Positions 53,369 through 61,875 of a DNA stretch of 64,000 nt are shown in pieces. This DNA is from Capillimicrobium parvum. Lineage in GTDB: Bacteria; Actinomycetota; Thermoleophilia; Solirubrobacterales; Solirubrobacteraceae. A program made the translations under genes and the position numbers. Location of the stretch: positions 1,488,001 to 1,552,000 of the forward strand of contig NZ_CP087164.1 of assembly GCF_021172045.1 (NCBI RefSeq), read 5' to 3'. The notes under the pieces were generated by a model. It worked only from the letters and a program-made list of their open reading frames with translations. It did not search any database and was not told the DNA's origin. Position 1 is the stretch's first letter. The number at the start of each line of letters is the position of its first letter.

Positions 53369-55549
53369 TCAGGCCCGCTCGGCGCCCTCGGCGAACTGCG
53401 GGCGGTTGACCGCCTCCCAGCGATCGTCGCCCTCGACGAACGACTCCCGCATCCCGGGCGCGCGCTGCGGCTGGAACGGGACCCGCGCCGGGATCGCGAA
53501 GGTCCGGCGGAAGAAGAGGCTCGTGCACCAGGCGACCTGGTTGTACGGGCCGGGACCGACCAGGTCGACCTGCAGCAGGTCCTGGTCGCGCAGCATCTCG
53601 GTGATCCGCGGGTAGCGCTCCGAGTTGTCGAGGATGAGCAGGCCGTCCGGCGACAGGTGCGGGAGCGCGGCGAGCGTCGAGTCGTAGCGCAGGCGGCCGT
53701 CGACGACGATGACGTCGAAGATCCCGCGGTCGGCGATGGCCTCCACGTACTCCCGGCCCGTGGCGAGGATGATGTCGACGTTCGGCAGATCGAGGCTCGC
53801 GATCTGCTCGTGCCAGTTGCGGTCGTGCTCGACGGAGACGACGTCACGGGCGAGCCCCGACCAGAAGGACGTCGAGGACCCGGAGCCGTACTCGAAGACG
53901 CGGCGGTCGCTGAAGTCCAGCTGGCGCAGGTAGTCGATGGTCGGAAACGTGAACCAGGGCTGCGGACCGGTGTGCTCGGCGTGAAGCGTGATGGGCGGGT
54001 CACCGGAAGCGTCCAGAGATCCCGGCTCGGGCTGGGCCGGGGGCACGCCGCGCCAGTCGCGGATGCGGTTGGGCGACCGCCGCGCGGCCTTGCGTGACTG
54101 GATGGCGCTGACCCGGGCCTTCTCCACCAGCCGTGCCAGCTCGGCGACGTTGGCCGCGTACGTCGGCACGGAGCGCTCGACGATCGCCTGGAACGCCCGC
54201 TGCTGCTCGCGCCGCGCATCGCCCGCCATCTGGTCGACCACCTCGTCGGGCAGGTCACGGTTGGCGCGCAGGTAGTCGCGGTAGCGCTCGGGTAGCCCCG
54301 CGCTGACGAGCGGGCGGGTGACCTCGACGCCGGCCTGCGTGGTGCGCGGGCCCTGGGGCAGGGACTCCGCGCTGACCCGGATGCACAGGTCCCAGAGCGC
54401 CAGCTCCCCGAGATCGGCGTCGAAGCCGCCCACGCGGTCGTAGGCCGCCCGGTCGACCATGAGCGCCATCGGCGTGTAGGGCCGGTGCAGGAGGTGCGCC
54501 ATGCCGAGAGGGACCGGTGTCGTGCGCCGGTCCTCGCCCCGCAGGTGGCTCGCGGGCGCGCAGACGGCGGTGCCGTCGGCCAGGCCGGCGCCGAGCTCGT
54601 CGAGGACGCCCGCGGTGAGCTCGGCCCCGGCCACCAGGATGAGCGCCGCGCCGGCCTCGCCACGGGCGATCGCGTCACGGACCGCGTGGTAGCTGGCCAG
54701 GAAGCTGCCGGGCTGCGCCTGGGCGTAGGTCACCGAGCGCACCGACGGCGCGTGCTCGGCGATCGACGCGCGGGTGGCGTCGAGGTCGGCGTCGCCCGTC
54801 GGGTCGAGCACGACGATGTCGACGTCGGTGAACGGCGGCGGGGCCGCGGGCTCCTCGGGCGCCGGGGGCAGCTCGATCCCCAGCGAACGTGCCAGCACGC
54901 CGTCCAGCTCGCCGTCGTCGAACAGCTCGCCGGCGACCGCCGGGCCGCCCTCGACGTGGCGGATGACGTCGAGGCCGGGCACGTCCGCCAGCAGGTCGGC
55001 ATGGCGCAGGCCGAGCTCGTCCTCGCCGCCGACGTGGACCTCGAACGTCATGCCCGTCGTCGAACGCAACGCGCCGGCGACGTCGGCGAAGCGCGGATCG
55101 AGGCCGCCGTGGACGGCCACCGCCTCCAGCGACAGCGACCAGCGGCGGTCGTCGAGCTCCTCGCGCCGCGCCGGGTCGATGGTGGCCACGGGCGAGAAGA
55201 CGACGCAGTGCTGAGCGCCGATCAGGGGCGTGAAGACCAGCGCGGGCAGCGAGCCGGACGCGACGCCCAGCGTGACGACGCGCTCGGCGTCGCTCTCCCC
55301 GATGAGCGCGCGCAGGCCCTCGGCCAGCTCGTCGATGGTCGAGGCGAAGCCGCGCGCCCCGGTGTGAAACCACGTGGCGTCGGCGTCCAGCACCTTGACG
55401 TGCTTGACCGGCAGGGCACCCAGCGTCCGGTTGACGAACGGCTGGTGGCGCGGCACGAGCGCGCTGAACGACACGCAGAGGACGGGAGACGAGGCGTCGA
55501 GATCGACCTCGACGCACGGCTTGGGCTCAGTCGCCATGAAGCGCGACAT
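53369..55549 (-). CDS. Three-part protein: hydrolase-like, glycosyltransferase-like and methyltransferase domains
   Basis: A 726-residue soluble protein. Residues ~1-230 resemble an alpha/beta-hydrolase-type domain often joined to polysaccharide enzymes: LGVASGSLPALVF sits where the nucleophile elbow would be and VVFSPVATIDPARR follows. Residues ~240-480 look like a GT2 glycosyltransferase whose DxD motif is lost (LILVAGAELTAGVLDEL). Residues ~510-700 are a class I methyltransferase (FEYGSGSSTSFWSG, VSVEHD, FDVIVVDG, LILDN). The start could be at the first or the fifth codon (both ATG). It likely modifies the same glycan as the neighbours; domain calls before the last are tentative. Confidence 0.7.
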   Translation of the reverse strand: MSRFMATEPKPCVEVDLDASSPVLCVSFSALVPRHQPFVNRTLGALPVKHVKVLDADATWFHTGARGFASTIDELAEGLRALIGESDAERVVTLGVASGSLPALVFTPLIGAQHCVVFSPVATIDPARREELDDRRWSLSLEAVAVHGGLDPRFADVAGALRSTTGMTFEVHVGGEDELGLRHADLLADVPGLDVIRHVEGGPAVAGELFDDGELDGVLARSLGIELPPAPEEPAAPPPFTDVDIVVLDPTGDADLDATRASIAEHAPSVRSVTYAQAQPGSFLASYHAVRDAIARGEAGAALILVAGAELTAGVLDELGAGLADGTAVCAPASHLRGEDRRTTPVPLGMAHLLHRPYTPMALMVDRAAYDRVGGFDADLGELALWDLCIRVSAESLPQGPRTTQAGVEVTRPLVSAGLPERYRDYLRANRDLPDEVVDQMAGDARREQQRAFQAIVERSVPTYAANVAELARLVEKARVSAIQSRKAARRSPNRIRDWRGVPPAQPEPGSLDASGDPPITLHAEHTGPQPWFTFPTIDYLRQLDFSDRRVFEYGSGSSTSFWSGLARDVVSVEHDRNWHEQIASLDLPNVDIILATGREYVEAIADRGIFDVIVVDGRLRYDSTLAALPHLSPDGLLILDNSERYPRITEMLRDQDLLQVDLVGPGPYNQVAWCTSLFFRRTFAIPARVPFQPQRAPGMRESFVEGDDRWEAVNRPQFAEGAERA

Positions 55550-55610
55550 CCTTGCAGGATCGTTTTGGGAGCCGGCTGTGTGATGGCCAGATGGTCACGG
55601 TGAACGTCGG

Positions 55611-57341
55611 TCAGCGGACGCGCCGCAAATACCCGCTCGGGTTCCAGGTCACGAGGTAGCGCTCCATGCCGCGGTCGACCTCGAAGCGGTCGTCTTCGCG
55701 CAGGAAGTCCTCGACCGCCAGGAGCGGCCCTTCGGCGAACTTCCTCGGGTGCAGCGGGCTGCCGAGCGGGAACTGGTCGACGCTGCCGTCCTCGACGATG
55801 TAGTACGAGCCGACCGGCACGAGGTCGGCGTACGCGCGCAGCTCGCCCAGGACCACGTCGCGCCGGTGGTCGCTGTCGTGGATCACGATGGCCCGGCGGC
55901 CCGCGCAGCGGCGGCGCACCTCAGCGATCACCTCCGGGTCGAGCGACTCGCCGGTGACCTCGCTGATCCGCGGATGCTCGGCCTCGTAGCGGTCGCGGCG
56001 CACCTCGACGGAGATGACCTCGCCGTGGCCGAGCAGGTCCATGAGGTTCGCGAAGAACAGCGTGCTGCCGCCGACGTAGGACCCGATCTCGACGATCACG
56101 TCCGGTCGGACGGCGTGGAGGATCTCCTGGTAGACCCATGAGTCCAGCGGGTTCTTGCGCATCGGCACGCCCATCCAGTGGGTGGCGTGCATGATCTGCT
56201 CCTGCAGCTGCTCGTAGTACTCGTAGAGCGGCAGCGTGAGCCGCTCGTCGAACCGCGTGGGGGCCAGGGCGGCCGTCTTCTCGTCGAGCACCCCTGGTTC
56301 GGCGGGGTCGAGCCCGCGCAGCACGCGGGCGGTCCGGCGCGCCATGTAGTTGCCGACCATCGTGATCGCCCGGGAGGTCGTCGCCTCGTCCTCGGTGACC
56401 TGCTCGTAGTCGTCGGGGATCGCGCTGGTGAAGACGGGGGCGGGCACCTCGGGCAGGAACTCCCGGCGGAAGTCCTCGTTCAGAGGCCCGAAGTACTCGG
56501 CCGCCGCGCGCATCGTCTCCGGCGACGCCAGCCGGAAGAGCGGCGCCTGCATCCCCCCGTTGCGCTCGTCGGCGGGCTGGGAGTCGAGGTAGCGCAGGAA
56601 GGCCCGGGAGTCGAACGCGGCGCTCTCGGGAAGCGCGTTGACGAGGCGCACCATCACCGACTCCTCCAGCGAGGCCGAGGCGTTCTCGCGCGAATCGCCC
56701 ACGAGGTCCCTCACGTCCAACCCGGCCAGCCCGAAGACGTCGATGCGCGCGTCGGCGCCCTCGAGCGCGTCGCGCTGGAAGCGGCGCACGATCAGGTTCT
56801 CGCGGCCGAAGACGTTCGCGATCTGCGCGCAGCGGACGCCGTAGGTGAGGATCGCCGTCTCGCGCGCTCGCTGAAGCCGGCCGGCGATGTAGTCGTCGAG
56901 TGTCGTGGCCCAGCCCTGCGACTTGAGACCCTGCGCCCACCGCGACACGAGCCACTCGCGCTGCTCGCGCACGTAGAAGACCGCGATCGTGCGGATGCCT
57001 CGCGCTTCGAGCCCTTCCGCCAGGCGCGCGAGGCGGCCGTCCTTCGGCCCGAGCAGCTGCTCGGCCGAGATGAGGAAGCGGTCCGCGTCGCTGTCGTCGA
57101 GGTGCTCGGCGATCCGAGCGATCGCCGCATCCGGATCGTCCGTGGCGGCGAACCCGCGGCCATTGCCGCCGCGCGCCTCATCCGCCGTGAAGCCCATCTC
57201 GACGGCCGACGGGTACAGCACGCCGCGGTGCAGCAGCGTGCCCCGATGCGTCTCGCCGAAGCGCTGGATGGCGCTGGTACCGCACCGGCCCATGCCGACG
57301 TGCAGGTAGAGCGTGCGCTGGCCGCCGTGGGTGTCGCTCAC
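55611..57341 (-). CDS. Fusion of GRCG-type sulfotransferase-like and CmcI-like methyltransferase domains
   Basis: A 576-residue protein. Residues 1-335 match the stand-alone sulfotransferase-like paralogues (YLHVGMGRCGTSAIQRFGE, YVREQREWLVSRWAQGLKSQ). Residues ~345-576 match cephalosporin hydroxylase/CmcI-type methyltransferases (HWMGVPMRKNPLDSWVYQEI, VIVEIGSYVGGSTLFFANL, IVIHDSDH, YIVEDGSVD). The enzyme may carry out a methylation and a sulfation on one substrate. GTG start 1 base after the TylF-like gene's stop, so they are in one operon. Confidence 0.82.
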   Translation of the reverse strand: MSDTHGGQRTLYLHVGMGRCGTSAIQRFGETHRGTLLHRGVLYPSAVEMGFTADEARGGNGRGFAATDDPDAAIARIAEHLDDSDADRFLISAEQLLGPKDGRLARLAEGLEARGIRTIAVFYVREQREWLVSRWAQGLKSQGWATTLDDYIAGRLQRARETAILTYGVRCAQIANVFGRENLIVRRFQRDALEGADARIDVFGLAGLDVRDLVGDSRENASASLEESVMVRLVNALPESAAFDSRAFLRYLDSQPADERNGGMQAPLFRLASPETMRAAAEYFGPLNEDFRREFLPEVPAPVFTSAIPDDYEQVTEDEATTSRAITMVGNYMARRTARVLRGLDPAEPGVLDEKTAALAPTRFDERLTLPLYEYYEQLQEQIMHATHWMGVPMRKNPLDSWVYQEILHAVRPDVIVEIGSYVGGSTLFFANLMDLLGHGEVISVEVRRDRYEAEHPRISEVTGESLDPEVIAEVRRRCAGRRAIVIHDSDHRRDVVLGELRAYADLVPVGSYYIVEDGSVDQFPLGSPLHPRKFAEGPLLAVEDFLREDDRFEVDRGMERYLVTWNPSGYLRRVR

Positions 57342-57342
57342 G

Positions 57343-58170
57343 TCAGCCGTCCTTGCGCCAGTACACGCCGGTCCAGTCGATCTCGTGGATCGGCGCAGTG
57401 ATGCCGTGATCGCGACGGAAGTCCTCCGCCGCCTGACGGCACTGGGTCATGGCGCCCCAGTCGTCGACGATCAGGAAGCCGCCGGGCGAGAGGCGCGGGT
57501 AGAGCTCGTTGAGGCCGATGATGGTCGACTCGTAGAGGTCGCCGTCGAGGCGGACGAGCGACCAGCGCTCCTCGCCGAGCGTCGGCAGCGTGTCGCGGAA
57601 CCACCCGGGCAGGAATCGCACCTGGTCGTCGAGGAGGTCGTAGGAGGCGAAGTTCGCCTGCACCTCCTCCATGCTGATCGCGAGCGGCGTCTGGTTGTGC
57701 AGCCCGTCGCCGGCATCCTGGGGGTAGGTCTCCGGGTCGGGCGGCGGGACGCCGGCGAACGAGTCGGCCACCCACACGCGGCGTCCCGTCTCGCCGTACG
57801 CCTCGAGGGTGGCACGCATGAGGATGCACGAGCCGCCGCGCCAGACGCCGGTCTCGATGAGGTCGCCCGGGATGTCCTCGGCGATGATCGTCTCGACCGC
57901 GCGCTGGACCTGCTCCAGCCGCTGCGTGCCGATCATCGTCAGTCCCGTGACCGGCCACCCGCCGCCCTCGCCGTAGAGCTCGTGATTCGGCGGCTCGAGG
58001 GTCACCAGGTCCATCCCGCGCGCTCGCACCGCGTCGTACAGCCGCCGTTCCTTGTCCTTCTTGGGTCGCTTGACGAGCCGATACGGGTAGCGATCCGCTC
58101 GCCCCGTCAGCTCGCGCCGCAGGCTGGCCAGGTAGCGCTCGCGGAGTTCGGCGGCAGAGAGTTCGCTCAC
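57343..58170 (-). CDS. TylF/MycF-family O-methyltransferase
   Basis: A 275-residue SAM- and metal-dependent methyltransferase of the macrocin O-methyltransferase family. IPGDLIETGVWRGGSCILMRATL is the SAM-binding segment; VWVADSFAGVPPPD and LVRLDGDLYESTIIGL, followed by FLIVDDWG, carry the acidic metal ligands. Such enzymes methylate sugar hydroxyls. GTG at 58170 or 58176; the TATGCT box favours 58170. It is followed closely by the fusion gene. Confidence 0.88.
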   Translation of the reverse strand: MSELSAAELRERYLASLRRELTGRADRYPYRLVKRPKKDKERRLYDAVRARGMDLVTLEPPNHELYGEGGGWPVTGLTMIGTQRLEQVQRAVETIIAEDIPGDLIETGVWRGGSCILMRATLEAYGETGRRVWVADSFAGVPPPDPETYPQDAGDGLHNQTPLAISMEEVQANFASYDLLDDQVRFLPGWFRDTLPTLGEERWSLVRLDGDLYESTIIGLNELYPRLSPGGFLIVDDWGAMTQCRQAAEDFRRDHGITAPIHEIDWTGVYWRKDG

Positions 58171-58179
58171 GGGCACGCG

Positions 58180-58185
58180 AGCATA
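58180..58185 (-). promoter_or_regulatory. -10 box (TATGCT) for the TylF-like gene
   Basis: On the minus strand TATGCT ends 9 bases before the GTG at 58170. Confidence 0.4.
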
Positions 58186-58205
58186 GCCACGGGGTTTTGC
58201 GGGTG

Positions 58206-59246
58206 TCAGCCGGCGGTGTCGGTTGCGGTTGCGCGCTTGAGCACCCTCTCGGCGTACCAGGTGAGGAAGCTCGCAACGAGCGTCATCGAGCGCGTCGTGA
58301 CGACCTCGTCCTCGCTGAGCGGCTCGTACTCGTCGGGCACGGAGCTGGGGAACAGCGGCGACGGCGTGTCCGCCGGGAAGGCGCTGACGCGCAGGTCCTC
58401 GTTGATGGGCGCGTAGTGCTCGGCGATGGCGCGCATCCGCTCGGGTCGGACGAGCCGGTAGAGCTGCCGTTCGCGCGTCCAGCCTTGGAGCCCGGCGTAG
58501 TTCTCGGCGTAGCGCAGGAACGGCCGCGGGTTGAACATCGGCCCGCGCGGAAGTCCGTTGAGGATGCGCATCGCGACGACCTCGTCGATCGAGGCGGATG
58601 CGTTCGCCGTCGGCTCGTCGGCCGCCAGGTCGCTGACGTCGGTGCCGAGCAGCTCGAACAGGTCCAGACGGACGTCGCCGCCGCGCAGCGCGACCTTCGT
58701 GAAGCGCCGCAGGACGAGGTTCTCCGCACCGAAGATCTCGGCCAGTCGCGCACACCGCGGCCGGTAGTCGAGGTGCGGCACCTCGAAACCCTCGGCGATG
58801 TGCGTCGCCACGTAGTCGTCGAGCGGCACGGTCCACCGGTGCGACTTCAGGCCCTGCGCCCAGCGGGAGACGAGCCACTCTCTCTGCTCGCGCAGGTAGA
58901 AGATGCCGACCACCCGCATGCCCTCCTCGCGCAGCGCCGTCACCAGCCCCTCGAGCGCCCCGCCCTCCGCGGTCGTGAACTGCTCGGCGGAGAGCAGGAC
59001 CCGCGGCGCCTCCGTCGCCCCGATGTGCTCGGTATAGAGCGCGACGGCCGCGTCGGTGTCCTCGCTGACGACGAGTGCGCGGCCGTTGCCGGCCCGCGCC
59101 GCCTCGCGCGAGAACCCCATGTCCAGCGGCGACGGATAGAAGACGCCGCGCCCGGCCAGCGCCTCGCGCTGAACGTCGGCGAAGGTCTGGATCGAGCTCG
59201 ATCCGCAGCGACCGTGACCGACGTGGAGGTAGACGGTGCGATCCAT
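58206..59246 (-). CDS. Sulfotransferase-like protein, GRCG type
   Basis: A 346-residue intact paralogue with VYLHVGHGRCGSSSIQTF at the start and YLREQREWLVSRWAQGLKSH near 120. Residues such as FGAENLVLRRF, FELLGTDVSDL and VPDEYEPLSEDEV follow the common plan. It is followed by the TylF-like gene after 35 bases. TAGTCT on the minus strand (59257-59262) ends 10 bases before the ATG and may be its promoter. Confidence 0.75.
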   Translation of the reverse strand: MDRTVYLHVGHGRCGSSSIQTFADVQREALAGRGVFYPSPLDMGFSREAARAGNGRALVVSEDTDAAVALYTEHIGATEAPRVLLSAEQFTTAEGGALEGLVTALREEGMRVVGIFYLREQREWLVSRWAQGLKSHRWTVPLDDYVATHIAEGFEVPHLDYRPRCARLAEIFGAENLVLRRFTKVALRGGDVRLDLFELLGTDVSDLAADEPTANASASIDEVVAMRILNGLPRGPMFNPRPFLRYAENYAGLQGWTRERQLYRLVRPERMRAIAEHYAPINEDLRVSAFPADTPSPLFPSSVPDEYEPLSEDEVVTTRSMTLVASFLTWYAERVLKRATATDTAG

Positions 59247-59301
59247 CGGAGCGACGAGACTAATCCCACGGGTCCTCGGCGCCGATAACGCCGGAAGCCC
59301 T

Positions 59302-59460
59302 ATGGCACCTCCCGCTGTGAACGCTGCCTCTCCCTACCGCGACCTCCCGCCTCGCCAGTTCTGGAGAACCGGCGTGCGTCCAGCAGGGGGCATCGAGGAG
59401 CTCTATGTGCCGAAGGTCGAGCCGCTGTTACCCGTGGGTCACCATGGACGGTTCGGGTAG
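59302..59460 (+). pseudogene. Truncated N-terminus of a GSCFA-type protein
   Basis: The frame encodes AASPYRDLPPRQFWRTGV and EELYVPKVEP, the usual opening of GSCFA-domain proteins (SPYxxLPPRAFWRTGV, then LYxPKF). It stops after about 52 residues without the GSCFA catalytic region and runs into the sulfotransferase gene on the other strand. Most of the gene seems to have been lost. The identification rests on memory of the family opening. Confidence 0.4.
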
Positions 59461-60329
59461 TCCGCAAGCCACGGCACGTCTCGCATCCAGGCCGCGATCT
59501 TGCGGACCTCGCCCGACCGCCACTGCCGGGTCATCCGGCTCGGGTTCGGCTTGTCATCCACGATCGACGCACACGCAGAAACGAGATTGGCGGGGGCATC
59601 GAGACCGAACCACCCAAACAGCCGCCGCGTCTCGCTCTCGGGGTCGGCCACGACGTCTTCGTGACGGATGTCGAGCATCGGCCACCGCCCTAACGCTTTG
59701 ATGTCCGCGATCAGCCGCACACGGCTGAAGTACCGTTGCGGAGCCTTATCGCCGGCCGCACGACCCATGGAGGCGATGTTGTCCCACGGGTTGCGGTAGA
59801 CGTGCACGAGGCGAACGGGCGCCCGAACAAGCGTCTCCAGGTCATCGAAGATCGCGGGGTTCGTCTGCCAGGCAACGGGCGTCTCCTGGCCGCGTTTCGT
59901 GCCGATCACCCGCAGTTGGGTGTAGGTGCCCTGGAACCCGCCGGGCACCTTGTAGCTGGTCATCGACGGCTGCCCGTCGGGGGAGAGCCGCCATCCGGGG
60001 CGGCCAAGTTCGGCCTGGGTCTCTGACACGCGGATCAGGTCTCGAAGCAGCGCCTCGCGTTGACGGGTCTGGAGATGCCCCGTTGGGCCTCGCACTCCGT
60101 TCATCGCAAGCTTGATCTCCCTTCGGGTCGCGCGCTTCACGTGCCCAAACAGCTCGAGCTGGCGTCCAGCGCGTGCTCGGAGCGCCGGAAGCGACGCGAC
60201 GACCTGAAAGACCTGCTCCTCGTGTGCGATGACCGCTTCGTGGTGGGCGTCGAGCAGCGAGCCGACGAGGCTGTGACCGCTGCGGGTATGGCCGATGAAG
60301 ACGCAGAACGCCTCGACGTCGTCGAACAT
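59439..60329 (-). CDS. Sulfotransferase
   Basis: A 296-residue P-loop sulfotransferase. FIGHTRSGHSLVGSLLDAH is the PAPS 5'-phosphosulfate loop and VHVYRNPWDNIASM the 3'-phosphate segment. GTKRGQETPVAW is shared with the gene at 60431, its closest relative here. The substrate is unknown. The start may be ATG 60329 or the adjacent GTG 60332; no ribosome-binding site or -10 box is evident. Base composition is slightly less GC-rich than in the neighbours. Confidence 0.8.
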   Translation of the reverse strand: MFDDVEAFCVFIGHTRSGHSLVGSLLDAHHEAVIAHEEQVFQVVASLPALRARAGRQLELFGHVKRATRREIKLAMNGVRGPTGHLQTRQREALLRDLIRVSETQAELGRPGWRLSPDGQPSMTSYKVPGGFQGTYTQLRVIGTKRGQETPVAWQTNPAIFDDLETLVRAPVRLVHVYRNPWDNIASMGRAAGDKAPQRYFSRVRLIADIKALGRWPMLDIRHEDVVADPESETRRLFGWFGLDAPANLVSACASIVDDKPNPSRMTRQWRSGEVRKIAAWMRDVPWLADYPNRPW

Positions 60330-60430
60330 CACGCCATCATGCCGCGAGTCGGGCCGGGCCGGCGCGTGGGCGCTCCCGGATGGGGCCGCCCAGGCCGCGT
60401 CGCAGACTCCGGACGTGGCTGTGACGGCAC

Positions 60431-61210
60431 CTACTCCGCCGGCGAGTCCGGGAACCGAGCGAGCCAGGGGATCTCGCGCTTGGCGGTCACCACGCGCTCG
60501 ATCTCCTGTTCGGTCCACTCACGCTCGCGGCGGCTGGCCTGCGCCTCGGGATCCACGACGGCCGCGCACGCCTCGACCCACTCGTCGGCGGCCTCGAGGT
60601 CGTAGAACGCGGCGAGCCGGCGGATCTCCTCGCGCGGGTCGGCGGTGAGGTCCTCGAGCGCGAGGTCGTGCATGGCCGTCGTGCCCTCCTCCTTGAAGCG
60701 CTTGATGATGCCGGCGCGCTTGAAGTACTTGCGGATGGCCCGCCCGGGGGCGATCCCCCGGCTCATCGAGGAGATGTTGTCCCACGGGTTGCGGTAGACG
60801 TGCAGGAGCTTCACCCGCGCCCCGGTCATCTCGGCGAGGTCGTCGAAGACCCGGGGGTTCGCGTTCCAGGCGATCGGCGTCTCCTGGCCCCGCTTGGTGC
60901 CGACGACCCGGAGCGTCGTGTAGGTCCCGTTGGAGGCGCCCTCGATGAGCTTGTTCGGCTCGCTGCGCCGGTAGCCGCGCTTGCCGTACACGCTGCTCCG
61001 CTCCGAGGTCGCGACGAACGCCCGGAACATCTCGTCGCGGTCCTCGAACAGCGGGTGTCCGTCGATCGTGTCGCCGCGGTCGACCTTGAACACCGCTCGC
61101 TCGTGGGCGATCACGGCCTGCGGATGGGCGTCGAGGATCGTCCCGACCAGGCTGTGGCCGCTGCGCGTGTAGCCCATGAACAGGCAGACGCTCTCGACCT
61201 CGTCGTACAT
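60431..61210 (-). CDS. Sulfotransferase
   Basis: A 259-residue sulfotransferase related to the preceding one: LFMGYTRSGHSLVGTILDAH, TKRGQETPIAW, LLHVYRNPWDNISSM. A shorter central region than its neighbour accounts for the length difference. It heads the minus-strand part of the island. The ATG start is at the P-loop end, as in the paralogue. Confidence 0.82.
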   Translation of the reverse strand: MYDEVESVCLFMGYTRSGHSLVGTILDAHPQAVIAHERAVFKVDRGDTIDGHPLFEDRDEMFRAFVATSERSSVYGKRGYRRSEPNKLIEGASNGTYTTLRVVGTKRGQETPIAWNANPRVFDDLAEMTGARVKLLHVYRNPWDNISSMSRGIAPGRAIRKYFKRAGIIKRFKEEGTTAMHDLALEDLTADPREEIRRLAAFYDLEAADEWVEACAAVVDPEAQASRREREWTEQEIERVVTAKREIPWLARFPDSPAE

Positions 61211-61343
61211 CGACCCGCTCCACGCTCGAGATGCGCACCCGATTCCGCTCCAGGGCGCGAAGTCCCAGGATGGTAACGAGCTTGGTCGCGCGGGCGGTCC
61301 GCGCGGCGGTGAGCGAGTCGCGCTGAGGGCCATACTCCAGCTC

Positions 61344-61874
61344 ATGCCCCAGCGCGCGCCCAACCCGATCGACCCCGGCATCACCATCGGCCACGTCCAC
61401 CTGCGCACCGCCGACATCGACCGCGTCCGCGACTTCTACGTCGGCGTGCTCGGCTTCGACGTGATGGCCGAGGAGCGCGACGTGCCCGGATGGGGGACGA
61501 CCGGCGACATCCTCTTCCTGTCGGCCGGCGGCTACCACCACCGCCTCGGCTTCAACACGTGGAAGTCGGCCGGCGGCGGCCCGCAGCCCGACGGCGTCGC
61601 GGGCCTGCACCACGTCGCGATCAACTACCCGACGCGGGCCGGCCTGGCCGACGCGGTGCGCCGGCTGCAGGCGGTCGGCTGGCCGCTGCGCCAGCTCTCC
61701 GACCACGGCACGCACGAGGCGGTCTACCTGTCGGATCCGGACGGCAACGACCTCGAGCTCGCCTGGGACCGGCCGCCCGACCAGTGGCCGCGCGACGAGC
61801 GGGGCGAGATCACGATGAGCTTCGGCGACCTCGACCTCGACGACCTGCTGCGCGAGCCGCCGCCCGCGGTGTAG
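61344..61874 (+). CDS. VOC/glyoxalase-family protein
   Basis: A 176-residue two-module VOC (vicinal oxygen chelate) protein. GHVHLRTADIDRVRDFYVGVLGF is module one, GLHHVAINYPTRAGLADAVRRL module two; His residues at H18/H20, the mid-protein HHVAI and Glu in LELAWDR fit the metal site of ring-cleaving or isomerase members. This looks like a CatE-type catechol-2,3-dioxygenase-like half protein, but the substrate cannot be told. CATACT ends 7 bases before the ATG. Confidence 0.8.
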   Translation: MPQRAPNPIDPGITIGHVHLRTADIDRVRDFYVGVLGFDVMAEERDVPGWGTTGDILFLSAGGYHHRLGFNTWKSAGGGPQPDGVAGLHHVAINYPTRAGLADAVRRLQAVGWPLRQLSDHGTHEAVYLSDPDGNDLELAWDRPPDQWPRDERGEITMSFGDLDLDDLLREPPPAV

Positions 61875-61875
61875 G

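Noticed and set aside
49561-61210. Prophage, integrative element or insertion sequence
   Set aside because: No integrase, transposase, tRNA target or terminal repeat was seen around or within the island.
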